A stretch of 64,000 nucleotides of DNA, from the NCBI RefSeq assembly GCF_016808335.1, contig NC_053149.1:31059339-31123338 (forward strand), given 5' to 3'. The notes under the pieces are model-generated. The model made no database searches, was not told where the DNA came from, and worked only from the letters and a program-made list of their open reading frames with translations. The stretch is from Panicum virgatum (Eukaryota > Streptophyta > Magnoliopsida > Poales > Poaceae). The translations under genes were made by a program, and so were the position numbers. Shown here one piece after another: positions 21,501-33,656 of the stretch; the stretch's first letter is position 1, and every line of letters begins with the position of its first letter.

Positions 21501-22689
21501 TGATGATGTGTCTGCTGAGCGCATAGTACGATTGGCTAAACGCTACGCGGTGGTAGAAGGGGATCTCTACCGCCGTGGCACCAATGGTGTCCTCATGCGG
21601 TGCATTTCCCAGGAAGAGGGCCGCGAGTTGCTCGTGGAGATCCATGGAGGAAAATGTGGAAGTCATTCCTCATCTCGCACGCTTATTGGCAAGGCCTTTC
21701 GGCATGGCTTCTACTGGCCGACAGCACTCCAGGATGCGGCTGAGCTAGTGAAGTCCTGCAGAGCATGCCAGTTCCATGCAAAGCAAATGCACACACTGGC
21801 GCCAGCTCTGCAGATGATTCCGCCCTCATGGCCATTCGCCGTGTGGGGCGTGGATATCCTAGGGCCATTCCCCCGGGCCGTCGGCGGGTACCGGTTCCTC
21901 TACGTCGCCATCGACAAGTTCACAAAGTGGACGGAGGTTACCCATGTGGTGAACATCACCAAAAAATCTGCAGTCGCATTCCTCAAGTCCATTGTGTGCA
22001 GATTTGGCATCCCAAACCGCATCATCGCGGACAACGGGACCCAATTCAAAAGCAGACTCTTCCAAGAGTAATGCGAGAACATCGGCATCCAGCTATGCTT
22101 TGCGTCCGTGGCACACCCCCGCATCAATGGACAGGTTGAGAGAGTGAATGTAGAGATCCTCAGGGGACTCAAGACTCACACCTACAACTGCCTGAAGAAG
22201 CATGGTGCCAAATGGGTTGATGAGCTTCCGTGCGTACTATGGGGCAACCGGACCACACCCAGCCAGGCCACCGGGGAGACTCCATTCTTCCTGGTCTACG
22301 GGGCTGAAGCATGCCTTCCCCCAGAAATTCACCTGGGCTCACCACGGGTCCAGGCTTTTGATGAATCCATGCAGGAGCAGTTGCGGCGTGACGACGTGGA
22401 CTTCGTTGACAAACGAAGGTGGCGAGCAGAAATCCGAAATGCACGCTACAACCAGGCGCTCCGGCGCTATCATCAACGTTTCGTGCACAGTAGGGAGCTC
22501 CGGGCTGGCGACCTCGTCCTCAGACGGATCCTGAACCGAGCAGGGCTCCACAAACTTTCCCCCAGCTGGAAGGGGCCCTTCAAGGTTACAGAGGTATGCC
22601 AGCCCGGATGCGTTCGCCTCGCCATAGAAGATGGAGTGCCGCTGCCCAACCCATGGAACATAGAGCATCTGCGTAAGTTTTATACTTAG
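21501..22689 (+). pseudogene. Element B integrase
   Basis: The integrase finger region shows CRACQFHAKQ. The catalytic core has WGVDILGPFP and IIADNGTQFKS, then a TAA at 22069-22071 in place of the Tyr codon expected after FQE. The frame resumes with CENIGIQLCFASVAHPRING and the Glu-bearing QVERVNVEIL. A C-terminal module follows (LNRAGLHKLSPSWKGPFKV). It ends at TAG 22687-22689 (LRKFYT). No chromodomain is seen, as expected for the Tat lineage. Confidence 0.85.
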
Positions 22690-22736
22690 GCAGGGCAGGG
22701 AAATGAACTTTTCCTTTGTAATAAGATAGAATCAGC

Positions 22737-22875
22737 GTGCGGCCCAGAGCGGTTGGAGGGTCCGCCCCCATAAACCCGACCTCTGGAAACCATCGCACCG
22801 TCGGCTAGCATTAACGCGCGGCCCAGAGAGGTAGAGGTCCGCCCTCGTAAACCCGGCCTCTGGCATCCATCGTGC
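22737..22875 (+). repeat. Two imperfect ~77-bp direct repeats
   Basis: The blocks beginning gcgtgcggcccagagcggt (about 22737) and gcgcggcccagagaggt (about 22816) share the same order: cggcccagag, ggtccgcc, taaacccg, cctctgg, ccatcg. They lie in the 3' region of element B. Confidence 0.75.
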
Positions 22876-23112
22876 AAGCCATGTATATCAAGTTGCAAAG
22901 GAAAAATTTACCCCAGTTCTGTCTTTGTGACAAAATTTAATTTCGCAGTTCAATTCTCTAGATTTTACTTCTCTAACCCCCGCGCGGACTTCCACTCTTG
23001 TCGCTACAACTAAGATCTGTATTGAGTTGCTGGACTCCCGTACAGGTCCGGACCCTCTCGCCGGTAGAAAAAGGGGGTCCGGACCCCTAAGGACTTGCTC
23101 TGGAGAGGGGGT

Positions 23113-23550
23113 GCTTGTTTCATGGGGTGGTCCGGAGTCCTGTGTAGCCGCTTAGCCGGTTCCGCACCCAAAGCCTACACACTCCACCACCCTGTAACGA
23201 GTGCCCTAGTACCTGGAGCTGGGTAATTAGGGGCCTGGACCTCGTTCTAAGCTCGAGAGTCGGCTTCCTAGGTCCTAAACGGCATGTCCAGCTCCATTTC
23301 TCAAAGGATCGAGTACGACAAAGTGACCTCACCCACTGCTGTGAAGGGTCTGGGGCGTCGAAGCCAGGTCCGGAAAGATCGTGTTGTTTCCTGGAGTGGT
23401 CCGGAGACCTGTGTAGCGCCTTAGCCTGGTTCCGCACCCTAAGCCTACACACTCCACCACTCTGTAACAAGCACTGAGCTACCTGGACCTGTGCATCTAG
23501 AGCCCCGGACCTAGTACTAGCCTAGGACCCGTCTAGAGTAAGTCCCGCGG
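23113..23550 (+). repeat. Two ~270-bp imperfect tandem repeats
   Basis: The segment beginning tgcttgtttcatggggtggt at about 23113 recurs 270 bp later at about 23383. Shared internal text includes tgtgtagc, ttccgcaccc, aagcctacacactccaccac and acctggac. The second copy is incomplete. Confidence 0.8.
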
Positions 23551-23608
23551 GCCTGCTACTAAGCTGTAACTTTGAAGTGGTACACAGGTTAAGCCCTGAC
23601 TGGTGGTA

Positions 23609-24686
23609 TGTAACACCCTAATTTAAATTCCAGCATTTAATAATAAATTTAATTGGATTTATTTAAATTTCTAAGGTTTATTGTATTAGTCTTGCATTTA
23701 ATCTAAATTTTGTTCCTTAAGTAATTAAAATTTTATCTTAGGTTTAATTTCGTTGTTGCATCATGCTGGAGCATTGCTTTATTTGTTTGAGTGCTAGAGT
23801 GAATTCAAATTCAAATTTGAATTCATTTGGCTTGAATTTGAGTTAGGAATAGAAATAGGAAAATAGAGTTAGAATTAGAAAAGGAAAACCCAAACCAACC
23901 CAAGCCCAGTCCGGCCCAGCCTCCTCTCCCCTCTCTTCTTTCCCTGCGGCCCACTTCCTTTCCCGCGGCCCAGCTGGACTGACTCCGCGCAATGCAGAAG
24001 CCCAGCTCGCACAGCCCTCTCCCCGCAGCAGCCCGCGAGCGCCCCCCCCCCCCCCCCCCCCCGCTGGCTGACAAGGATGGCCCGCTCGCCAGACTTCTCT
24101 TCTACCTCGCTCAACGGCCGGCCAAGACCCCGCCGTGATCTCCGCGCCGCGTCAACCTCTTGGACCCGCACGCCGAGGTCGGCCTCCCCCTTTAAACGCA
24201 CCCCTGATCCACACTCCGTAGTCCACCTTCCCCCTGCAGCCCCACCAAAACCCTAGCCGCCGCCTCCAAGTTGCTCCGCCCGGAGCAGAGTCCCGTGCTG
24301 CCGCGGCCAAGCCACTCCGTTACACCGGAGCTCCGGCCAAGCCGCGCAGAAGCCCGCCTCGACGTCTGGAGTCTTCCCAAGGCCACCTATTTCGACTACG
24401 GCACCGGAATCGACCGAATTTGAGCCGGACGCCATCTCGGGTAAGGTTGTCCGCCGCCGCGATTTCACGTCGCCGACGCGTCTCCGGCCCGTCTGATCCC
24501 CTTGGCCTCATCGCAGGGACCTCGCACTCCGATCCGCAGGACCAGGAAGGCTGAAGCCGCACACCTGCGACCCGCCCGCGAACACCGCGCCTACCTCGCC
24601 GTCGACTCCTCTACGCGGCAACTCTGGCCACCACAGGCCCCCGGTGAGATTCAGCGCACCCTCCTACTCCTTTTTCGCTAGATCCC
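23609..24686 (+). mobile_element. Truncated family-A-like LTR
   Basis: The segment starts TGTAACACCCTAATTTAAATTCC and keeps the U3 palindrome, a TTTAAA box near 24190, donor-like GTAAGG at 24441 and acceptor-like TCGCAG at 24511-24516. It is one of the most diverged family-A-like LTRs in the window. It breaks off around 24686, where - strand integrase sequence of element C begins without an LTR end. No TSD is recognisable, so this is a deletion or rearrangement junction. Confidence 0.8.
24042..24062. repeat. 21-nt poly-C tract
   Basis: There are 21 uninterrupted C residues within the GC-rich leader of the truncated LTR. Such a tract slips easily and its length is uncertain; the opposite strand is a G-run. 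Confidence 0.9.
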
Positions 24687-26243
24687 GTAGAACTGGCAAC
24701 CCTCGCAAGTCCGCACGACGTCAGTGGCGTCGGCGACCGCGGTGGGCCTGTAAAAACCTTGCCGAAACGCGTTACCCACGAGGGTGCGTGGCGCGGCATG
24801 GTGGCCGCAGACGCCAGCATGGATGTCGCGGATCAGCTCCTTGCCCTCGGGGATGGGGATGCATCGTTGCAGGACACCCGAGGGGCCACGCTTGTGTAGC
24901 TCATTGTCGATTAGAATGAAGGACTTGGCCCTCCTGGCGAGGCGCCGAGCCTGAGCACGGTTCGAGGGTAAGATCCCTCGAATCATCCAGTCAAGGTACT
25001 GGATGCGCCAGTCTCGCGAAGTGGGGGCCTCGTCGACTTCCATTGCTTCGGCCTCGTCCGTGGAGGTGGTCCCGAAGTCAATGTCCATGGGCTCGACCCC
25101 GTCCGCCGGGGGTTCCCGTCGGGGGACCCGGTGGACGAGGGGCCCGGCTCCGACGGGTCCTTGAATTCGGCGGAGGGCTTGGTGATGTCGCGGGCGAAGA
25201 TATTCGGGGGGACGGTGGTCTGCCCCGAGGCTATTTTGGCCAGTTCGTCGGCGTCCTCGTTGTACCTACGCGGGACATGATTGAGCTCGAGGCCGTCGAA
25301 TTTGTCTTCGAGGCGGCGCACCACGTTGCAGTATGCCTCCATCTTCGAGTCATGACATCTAGACTCCTTCATTACTTGGTCGACGATGAGCTGAGAGTCA
25401 CCGCGCGCATCGAGGTGTTTTACGCCGAGCTCGATGGCGACGCGGAGGCCACCGAGGAGGGCCTCATACTCTGCCATATTGTTCGAAGCAGGGAAATGCA
25501 AGCAGATCACGTACAGCATGTGTTCTCCGAGGGGTGAGATGAAGAGGAGGCCGGCACCGGCACCAGTTTTCATCACCGACCCGTCGAAGTACATAGTCCA
25601 GCATTCGCCCTGGATTTGTGATGGGGGTAGCTGAGTGTCCGTCCACTCAGCCACGAAGTCAGCCAAGATTTGGGACTTGATCGCTCTGCGGGGGCCGTAG
25701 GTGAGAGTCTCTCCCATCAGCTCCACAGACCATTTGGCAATTCTACCCTCGGCTTCCCGGTTGCGGGCTATCTCTCCCAAAGGGAAAGACGAGACCACGG
25801 TGATGGGGTGGGCCTCGAAGTAGTGGCTCAGCTTGCGTCGAGCCAACACTACTGCATAGAGCAGCTTCTAAATCTGCGGATAGCGTGTCTTGGTTTCAGA
25901 CAACACCTTGCTGATATAGTACACCGGGCGCTGGATGGGCTGAGCCTGACCCTCCTCTTGTCTTTCAACTACGATCACCGCACTGACCACTTGGGTCGTC
26001 ACAGCTACGTATAGATAGAGGGGCTCGCCGTCCATACGTGGTGTAAGAATGGGAGCACGGGTGAGCGATGCCTTCAGCCTTTCGAGGGTTTCTTGAGCTT
26101 CGGGGGTCCATGTGAAGCGCTCGGTTTTCCTCAAGAGTCGATATAGGGGCAAGCCTTTCTCGCCGAGACGCGAGATAAAACGGCTAAGGGACGCTAGGCA
26201 TCTCATGACCCTCTGTACCCCCTTTAAGTCTCGGATCGGTCCC
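24687..26243 (-). pseudogene. Element C RNase H, second RNase H and integrase start
   Basis: On the - strand from 26243, the RT end and RNase H (RFTWTPEAQETLERLKASL, KPVYYISKVL-type motif PVYYISKVLSETKTRY) lead to a TAG at 25868-25870 where Gln is expected (before KLLYAVV). The second RNase H follows (CWTMYFDGSVMKTGAGAG, NNMAEYEALLGGL, DSQLIVDQV). After a frameshift near 25090 the integrase N-terminal region runs (DNELHKRGPSGVLQRC, RTCEGCQFY). It ends abruptly at the junction with the truncated LTR at about 24687. Confidence 0.85.
26239..26243 (+). repeat. Target site duplication of A2, left copy
   Basis: GTCCC precedes the TG of the A2 5' LTR and is repeated at 41024-41028. Confidence 0.95.
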
Positions 26244-26580
26244 TGTAACACCCAGATTTAAATTTCAGCATTTATTAATAAATTTAATTGGCTTTATTTA
26301 AATTTCTAAGGTTTATTGTGTTTAGCCTTGCATTTAATTTAATTTTGTTTCATAAGTAATTAAAATTTATCATAGGTTTAATTTTTTTGTGTTGCATTCA
26401 TGCTGGTGCATACTCTTATTTGAGTGTGGTTTGAATTCAAATTCAAATTTGAATTCAAACTTTGTTTGAATTAGATTTAGAAAGGAGATCTCCCCCGCCG
26501 CGCAACTGCCGCCCGAACTCACGCCGGGGATCACGCCGGCTTCCCAACCGCGGGCACGCACGCCAAGGCCACCGCCGCCC

Positions 26581-26586
26581 TATAAG
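26581..26586 (+). promoter_or_regulatory. TATA box of A2 5' LTR
   Basis: TATAAG lies in the same context (CGCCGCCC before it) as in A1. The U3 upstream of it is shortened by the 240-bp deletion. Confidence 0.55.
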
Positions 26587-27927
26587 TAGCCCGCGCCGCA
26601 CCCCCCTGCTCCCCCATCCGCAGCCGCCTCCCCACAAACCCTAGCGCCGCCGCCTTCGCGCTGCTCTGTCTCGCCGCGCCCCTGCTCCGCCGTGAGCACA
26701 CCGCTCCGCTGCACCGCGAACTTCCACAAGCCCCGAAGTAGATTCGCCGTAGTCCCGGGGAGCTTCCCAAGCTCTCTGCCCCGGAGCCCAGGCCCCACCT
26801 CGCCGGGATTTCACCCGAAGCCATCCCCGCAGGTGAGTGGTCCGCCGCCCGATTTCTCGCCGCCGGCGACTCCTGAACCTCCCCTGACCCCGTGGCACCT
26901 TTGCAGCATCTCCCGGAGTCAGCCTGTGGGACCAGGACGCAGGAAACCGCCCGTTTTCGACCGCGTCACCACCTCCGACCGGCCGTCTCCGCTCGACCTC
27001 GCCGGCGACCCCCCCTTCCACGACACGCCCCGCCGTCCCAAGATTCGGTAAGAATACCCTCCGCCCGCGCTTCCTTTTGGCCTGTTAGTGTAGTCCGTAG
27101 CCCCTCTAGCGGCCCGAACACCGTACTCCGGCATTCCCCGCCGCCCGGTCCCGCCATCACCGTCGCGCAGCCACGCCCGGTCTCCGTCACGCCTCGCAGA
27201 GCCCACCAATGGATCGCGCGCCCCGCGTAGACCCTCCCCGGCCAAACCGCATGCGAAACCGAGCACCGGAGCGTCGGATTCGACGATCTCCGGCGAGCCT
27301 AGCGCCGCGCCGCCACGAACAGAGTCGCCGGCAGTAGCGCGCCGCCGCCCCGCGCGCCCAAAGCCCCAGGACCGTCCGATTTGATTCGGACGCACGCGAT
27401 TAGATTTGGAAGCCATTGAATCTGAGCCTTTAGATCGAGATCTGGCGGTCCACGTGCGTGGATACCAGTTCGCCTGTCTTCTTTGCATAAGAGCCCCCCT
27501 AGCTTTCTGACAATCAACCCGCGGTCCTAGCCCTTTCAAAAATATTTACAGTTAGACCCTGATTTTAACAAATAACCCCCTGAGTTTCCTTAAAATAGGA
27601 CCCGCCGTCCAGGTTAGTTCTTTTTGCGAGTTAGACCCTGGAATTAATGTTTATTTATGTTTAGGCCCTCGGTTTTAGCAGAAAAGTCCCTGGAACTCTG
27701 TTTTTCTTACAAATAAGCCCCTGAACCTTGTTTTAGGCCTAGTTTATGCGTTTTAGCTCCGTTTTTAGCGTTCTTTATGTCCACGCGATCGTTGTAACGA
27801 GTAGAATAGTTTTAGCTTAGTTTTTCTTGCTGTTGTTATGTATTGATGTACTGTTCTTTAGCTTTTTGTTAGAGTTTGCTTGTATGCTTATTTTCGTGCA
27901 TTGTTTTGGCCATGTGTTCGTGAGTAG

Positions 27928-29123
27928 ACGTTGATCCATCTGAGGAGCCCCAGTACCAGTACCCGGAGCAACCGTCTTCGGAGCAGTTTGAGCAGCAGCC
28001 AGAGCAGTACGAGGAAGGCAAGTATAACATGAACAACCTATCATCTTTAAATACAATTTCATACTGCATTTTAATACTGTATGCCTTTAAGGATTTCCTA
28101 GCCAGTTTATATCCTTTAAATATACCTTTGGGTTGCATTTTGGTTAGTTGTGCTAGGTTGCTGCGCTATAACACACTGTGGTCCTTTTTAATTAAATTGA
28201 TTAATGGTTTACTTGAATTTAATTCTGAGAGTGGCACTCTGTGTGGCTTGAGTGGCTCACGTCTCGTTAAAATTGGCTTTTGTAAGAAACATGGTTTAGG
28301 GGGCCAGCACGGTGCTTACTGCCTGGTTGGCCACTCTCCATAAGGACCGGTTCATAGAGCGACAATCTGGGACAACAGCGCTACCACAAGGCTAGAATGG
28401 GATAGACTTGGCGTAATAATTAGATCTTTTTGGTTTGGAGTAACTTACCTGCGGGGCAAGAGTAGTAAGCTTCAATGGTCCCTGCTCCTCCGGCTTGGTC
28501 TGTGCTTGGATTGCGCTCCTGTGCTTGTACCCCCGGAGGTGGGCCCCATCGTTGCCGACCTAACTCTCGCGTTTACGCCTTACCAACGAGATTCTTTTTA
28601 AAGGCCTCGTAGTGAGTCGCTGGCCATCTCACCTAAGGAAGTGTGATGAACAACTGGCGTAGCTCACAACTTGTGGGTAAAGATGTGCAACCTCTGCAGA
28701 GTGTAAAACTGGTATACTAGCCGTGCTCACGGTTATGAGCGGCCCAGATCCTCCTTTTGATTAGTGGAGTTATCTCCTTCCGACGAGGGAGGTGCTTCTC
28801 GGGGTTTACCTTGGTGGCTTGGTTTTGGTGTGGTTCTCAGTAGTAGTATAATTAATTCTGATTAATTACTATATAACTGGGTCATTGGTAATCCATCAAC
28901 TCATAGTAAATAGCTTTAATAAAATTTTGCCAACACTTAAAAGCTAATGCAGTTGAGTCAGCCAGCCTAGAGCCTCATAGTTTGTGTTATACTTGTTGAG
29001 TACAAGTTGTGTACTCACTCTTGCCTCTTCTCTACTTTTTCCTCTTGGCTACGCTACTGCTGCTCAGTTCCTGCCGACACGAGGGAGTTCGTCCAGCGCT
29101 ACTAGGACTACGAGGACTTCTAG
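27928..29123 (+). pseudogene. LTR-embedded small ORF copy (A2 5' LTR), terminal exon broken
   Basis: The acidic block 27928-28017 (90 nt) is open and ends at AAG|GCAAGT. The terminal block 29068-29123 has TAG at 29103-29105 in place of the CAG found in the other copies. Confidence 0.35.
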
Positions 29124-29385
29124 GTGCTTCGTCTCCCAGTCGACGTCCCTGTGGCGCCCTGCTTCAGCTTCGGAGAGCTTTATTCGTATTTTGTACTTCG
29201 CTTCCGCTGTATCAGACATTTTTGTCATTATTGTAATAACTAACATTCGTATTCGCTTATTTATATCTTTTTACGTGATATGTGCTATGATATACTGTTC
29301 ATTCTGTTGTATATACGTGTGACTTGATCCTGGCACGTATATGATTGCTCGGTTTATGTTCTTTTATAAACCGGGTGTTACAAAG

Positions 29386-29398
29386 TGGTATCAGAGCC
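29386..29398 (+). other. A2 primer binding site
   Basis: TGGTATCAGAGCC lies three bases after the 5' LTR, matching the A1 PBS. An untranslated leader to 29950 follows, ending with the same acceptor-like AG before gag. Confidence 0.9.
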
Positions 29399-29950
29399 AT
29401 ATCGACTGTAGGACGAAGCCTAGATAGAACGGGTCGAGTTTTAGGACTTCTTCTCACCAATCCTTGACTGCTGAAACTATTTTACTATTATACCCCTTGA
29501 CTTCTATGACTTTTACCCTTCTTGCCTTGATTTCTCTCTCTGAAGAATAGTTCTCGTAGATTTGGCCTGAATCAGTCATCTGACCACCATGAGTTAGCTA
29601 GGTGACCTTTTTATAATAACACGATAGCACGTTCTGCGACGCGTTGTGTTAGTCGAGTCGTATGTTAAACTCGGCTAAATCGTGAAATTGTCTGCTTGTT
29701 ATTATGCTTCATGCTTGTTTTGGGATTTTTGAATGATTGCATAGCTTAGTAGATTAAATTTATTTAAAGGAAATCACTCTGATGATAAAGTTAACTAATT
29801 AATAAAATGAGTTAGATCGTTGGGGGTAAAACAGTCAACTCTATCCTGTCTACTTTATCATGGCTGAGTCTTTTTCCGCAAAGAGTTATCATATCCATCT
29901 GAATTTATTACTACAATATCCTTACTCGTGAAATCTTTTGTTCAAATCAG

Positions 29951-32900
29951 ATGGTGAACACCAGGAGCACCGGTTCCGGTTCTGGCCAGCAGCAGGGTCA
30001 GAACAACCAGGGTACCGGGATCCCGATGCCTCCACCTTTGACTCCGGAGCAGTACTTCCAGCTCCAGATGCAGATGATGGCTACCCTGAACAACACCGTT
30101 CAGGCTCTTCAGCACGCTCACACTCAGCCTCCGCCTCCTCCACCGCCGCAGCCTCGCGACAGGCGTGCTGAGTTCCTGAGGGGTCACCCGCCGACGTTCT
30201 CTCACACGTCCGACCCTCTTCAGGCCGACGACTGGCTCCGTGCAGTGGAGCGTCAGCTGGACATCGCCCAGTGCGATGATCGTGAGCGCGTCTTGTACGC
30301 AGCAGGACAGCTGCGAGGGGCAGCTTTGGACTGGTGGGAGTCCCACCCAGTTCACGACCGCGAGGCTCTCACTTGGCTCCAGTTCAGGGAGCGTTTCCGC
30401 AGCCACAACGTCCCCGCGGGCGTTATGAAGATGAAGCAGAAGGAGTTCCTTGCACTGAAGCAGGTAACCTTAAATATAATCATTCAGCGTTTTCTTTTGA
30501 GCTAATGCCCCCTTGTTCTATCCTTATGAATCTTGAGTTAATCTTTCGATATCTATCTGTCTTTGTCAATTCAGGGGACTATGTCGGTCACGGAGTATCG
30601 TGATCGCTTTCTTCAGCTGGCTCGCTACGCCCCAGCCGAGGTTGCGGATGACCGCAAGAAGCAGGAGCACTTCATGGAGGGTCTTGAGGACTACCTCCAG
30701 TACGCGCTGCTCAACCTCCGCTTCGACGACTTCAACCATCTGGTTGACAGCGCGCTCAACACCGAGCGCAAGCACCTGGAGATGGAGGACAAGAAGAGGA
30801 AGATCGTCCCGTTGCTTCCGGCAGCAACACTCGTCCATGACTCCAGCAGTACCAGCCTCAGTACCGGCCTCCTCAGCAGTACCAGCAGAGGCCACCGCAG
30901 CAGTACCCACCTCGACAGCAGCAGCAGGCAGGTCAGGGCCCGAGGTTACCGGCACCTTCGGCTCGTGCTCCACCGGCACCGCAGGCTCCACGTCCGGCAG
31001 CTCCTACCGGACAGCAGGCTCAGGGACCTCCTCGCACCTGCTTTCACTGCAGGCCAGCCGGGGCACTACGCCAACGCTTGCCCCCGGAAGGCGCAGGCGG
31101 GACAGCAGGGGCGCCCAGCTCAGCCCAGGGCGCCAGCACAGGGCAGGGTGAACCACGTGACGGCTGAGTCAGCGGCCGAGGCTCCCAACGTGGTTATTGG
31201 TACGTTCATGGTTAATTCATATCCAGCTACAGTGCTTTTTGATACTGGTGCTACGCATTCCTTCATTACTCAGTCCTTTGTCGAGCATCATGGTATTCAT
31301 ACTAGTACATTAAAGGGGTGCCTGTTAGTATCTTCACCGGGAGGACAGTTGAGGTCTCACACTTACTGCCCGAGAGTCAGTGTTTCTTTGAGGGGAGTAG
31401 AGTTCTGCACTGATCTGATGGTGCTAGACACCAAGGGCATTGATGTCATTCTGGGAATGGAGACTCTGGCCAAATGGGGAGTTCGGATAGATTGTGCTCA
31501 GAGGACAGTCTTATTATCAGCTTCCAGTGGCCAAGAGGTTGTTATCAGTGCAGTAGAGCCTTCTGGATTTCTTCATCAGATGGAGGCTAGACCCACGGAC
31601 GGTATTCGCGTGGTGTCTGAATTCCCGGATGTCTTTCCGGATGATCTGCCAGGTATGCCGCCTGAACGCACCATTGAGTTTTGTATTGATCTCTTGCCTG
31701 GCACAGCTCCTATTGCAAAGCGGCCCTACCATATGGCGCCTATAGAGCATGAAGAAGTCAAGAAGACTATTGATGAGTTGCTAGCCAAGGGCTATATCCG
31801 TCGCAGCTTCTCTCCTTGGGCTTTTCCATTGTTGCTGGTAGATAAGAAGGATGGCTCGAAGAGGATGTGTGTGGATTATCGTGAGCTGAATGCAGTCACT
31901 ATCAAGAACAAGCATCCACTGCCCCGTATTGAGGATCTCTTCGATCTGCTTCGAGGTGCTCGTATATTCTCGAAGATTGATCTTCGTTCTAGTTATTTTC
32001 AGCTGAGGATCCGTCCTGGGGATATTCCGAAGACGGCATTCACCTGCAAGTACGGGCTATATGAGTATACAGTCATGTCCTTCGGCTTGACTAATGCCCC
32101 GGCTTTCTTCATGCATCTGATGAACATGGTTTTCATGGACTATCTGGATGTCTTCGTGGTGATTTTCATTGATGATATTCTGATCTTCTCCAAGACAGAA
32201 GAAGAGCATGAGGAGCATCTGAGACTCGTATTGCAGAGACTGAGAGAGCATCAGTTGTATGCCAAGTTCAGCAAGTGCGAGTTCTGGATTGATGAGGTTC
32301 CATTCCTCGGTCATGTTATCTCTCAGGGAGGCATTGCTGTTGATCCGAGCAAGGTGAAGGATGTGCTCGAGTGGGAGACACCGCAGACAGTGAAGGAAGT
32401 CAGGTCTTTCTTGGGCTTAGCAGGATATTATCGGAGGTTCATTGAGAATTTCTCCAAGATCGCGAAGCCTTTGACTTCCTTGCTAGAGAAGAATGTGGCT
32501 TTTGTATGGACTGATGAGCGTCAGAGGGCCTTTGATGAGCTGAAGAAGAGGTTGACTACGGCGCCAGTCCTGACTCTGCCAGACCAGACGAAGAGGTTCA
32601 CGGTATATTGTGATGCTTCGAAGGATGGTCTTGGGTGTGTTCTGATGCAGGAGGGCAGAGTGATTGCTTATGCTTCACGGAAGTTACGTCGGCATGAGCT
32701 GAATTATCCTACTCATGATCTTGAGTTAGCCGCAGTTGTGCATGCTCTGAAGATTTGGAGGCATTACTTGTATGGGCAGCGGTGTGATATCTACACTGAT
32801 CACAAGAGCCTCAAGTACATTTTCACGCAGAATGAGCTAAACATGCGGCAGAGAAGATGGCTAGAGTTGGTCAAGGATTATGACCTGGAGATTCACTATC

Positions 32901-33656
32901 ATCCGGGCAAGGCCAATGTTGTAGCAGATGCTCTGAGCAGAAGAAGTTATGTCAACATGGCCGTTGCTTTCCAGATGCCACCAGAGTTATGCGAGGAGTT
33001 CGAGCAGTTGCGTCTGGGTTTCTTGCATCATACCTCCAGTGCAGCGTTTGAGGCAGTACCGACTCTAGAGTCAGAGATCAGGCAGCATCAGAAAGATGAT
33101 GAGAAGCTGCAGGAGATCCGTGAGTTGCTCAAGAAGGGCAAGGCTCCTCATTTCAGAGAGGATGATCAGGGTACTTTGTGGTACAAGAACCGGATCTGCG
33201 TGCCTGATGTGCATGATCTCCGGAAGTTGATTCTGAGTGAGGCCCATGATACAGCATACTCTATTATCCTGGGCAGCACGAAGATGTACTATGATCTGAA
33301 GGAACATTTCTGGTGGTATGGGATGAAGCGTTCAGTGGCAGAGTACGTGGCTATTTGTGACACCTGTCAGCGAGTCAAGGCTGAGCATCAGAGGCCAGCA
33401 GGTCTGTTACAGCCTTTGAAGATTCCAGAGTGGAAATGGGAGGAAATCACTATGGATTTCATTGTTGGATTGCCTCGTACTCAGAAAGGGTACAACTCCA
33501 TATGGGTAGTAGTGGATCGATTGACGAAGGTTGCTCACTTCATACCAGTGAACACTACTTACTCCGGTGCAAGACTTGCAGAGTTGTACATATCTCGGAT
33601 TGTTTGCTTGCATGGTGTGCCCAAGAAGATTATATCCGACAGAGGGTCTCAGTTCA
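29951..33656 (+). pseudogene. gag-pol: A2 Gag-Pol, first part
   Basis: Exon 29951-30463, intron 30464-30574, then exon from 30575. A single-base deletion near 30809 shifts the frame through the Pro/Gln-rich linker. An extra A at 31051 shifts it back, so the chain stays open but the first half of the zinc knuckle (the CFHC part) is lost while [10 protein letters not shown] remains. Protease (FDTGATHS), RT (FIDDIL), RNase H ([13 protein letters not shown]) and the integrase finger and first two catalytic Asp regions follow intact. It stops at SDRGSQF, where another LTR begins at 33657. Confidence 0.9.
30464..30574 (+). other. Spliceosomal intron in A2 gag
   Basis: The intron is 111 nt, CAG|GTAACC to GTCAATTCAG|GGG, phase 0, at the same codon as in A1. 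Confidence 0.8.

Larger units (their letters stand above)
22690..23608 (+). other. Element B non-coding 3' region
   Basis: There is no ORF of note between the pol stop and the inserted family-A-like LTR at 23609. The region carries two sets of imperfect direct repeats and many short GGTCCGGA-type motifs. A long repeat-rich 3' region is usual for Tat elements. The B 3' LTR is not found and was probably lost or displaced. Confidence 0.7.
26244..29382 (+). mobile_element. A2 5' LTR with ~240-bp deletion
   Basis: The LTR is 3139 bp. It is nearly colinear with the A2 3' LTR but lacks the segment corresponding to about 37886-38129, joining GAAAGGAGA directly to TCTCCCCC. TATAAG is at 26581. Donor-like GTGAGT is at 26833, acceptor-like TTTGCAG at 26900-26906 and donor-like GTAAGA at 27048. 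Confidence 0.95.

Noticed and set aside
24687..24760. TSD search for C at its left end
   Set aside because: The expected ACATG partner of 46520-46524 is absent. The end is a truncation, so no clean insertion is claimed there.
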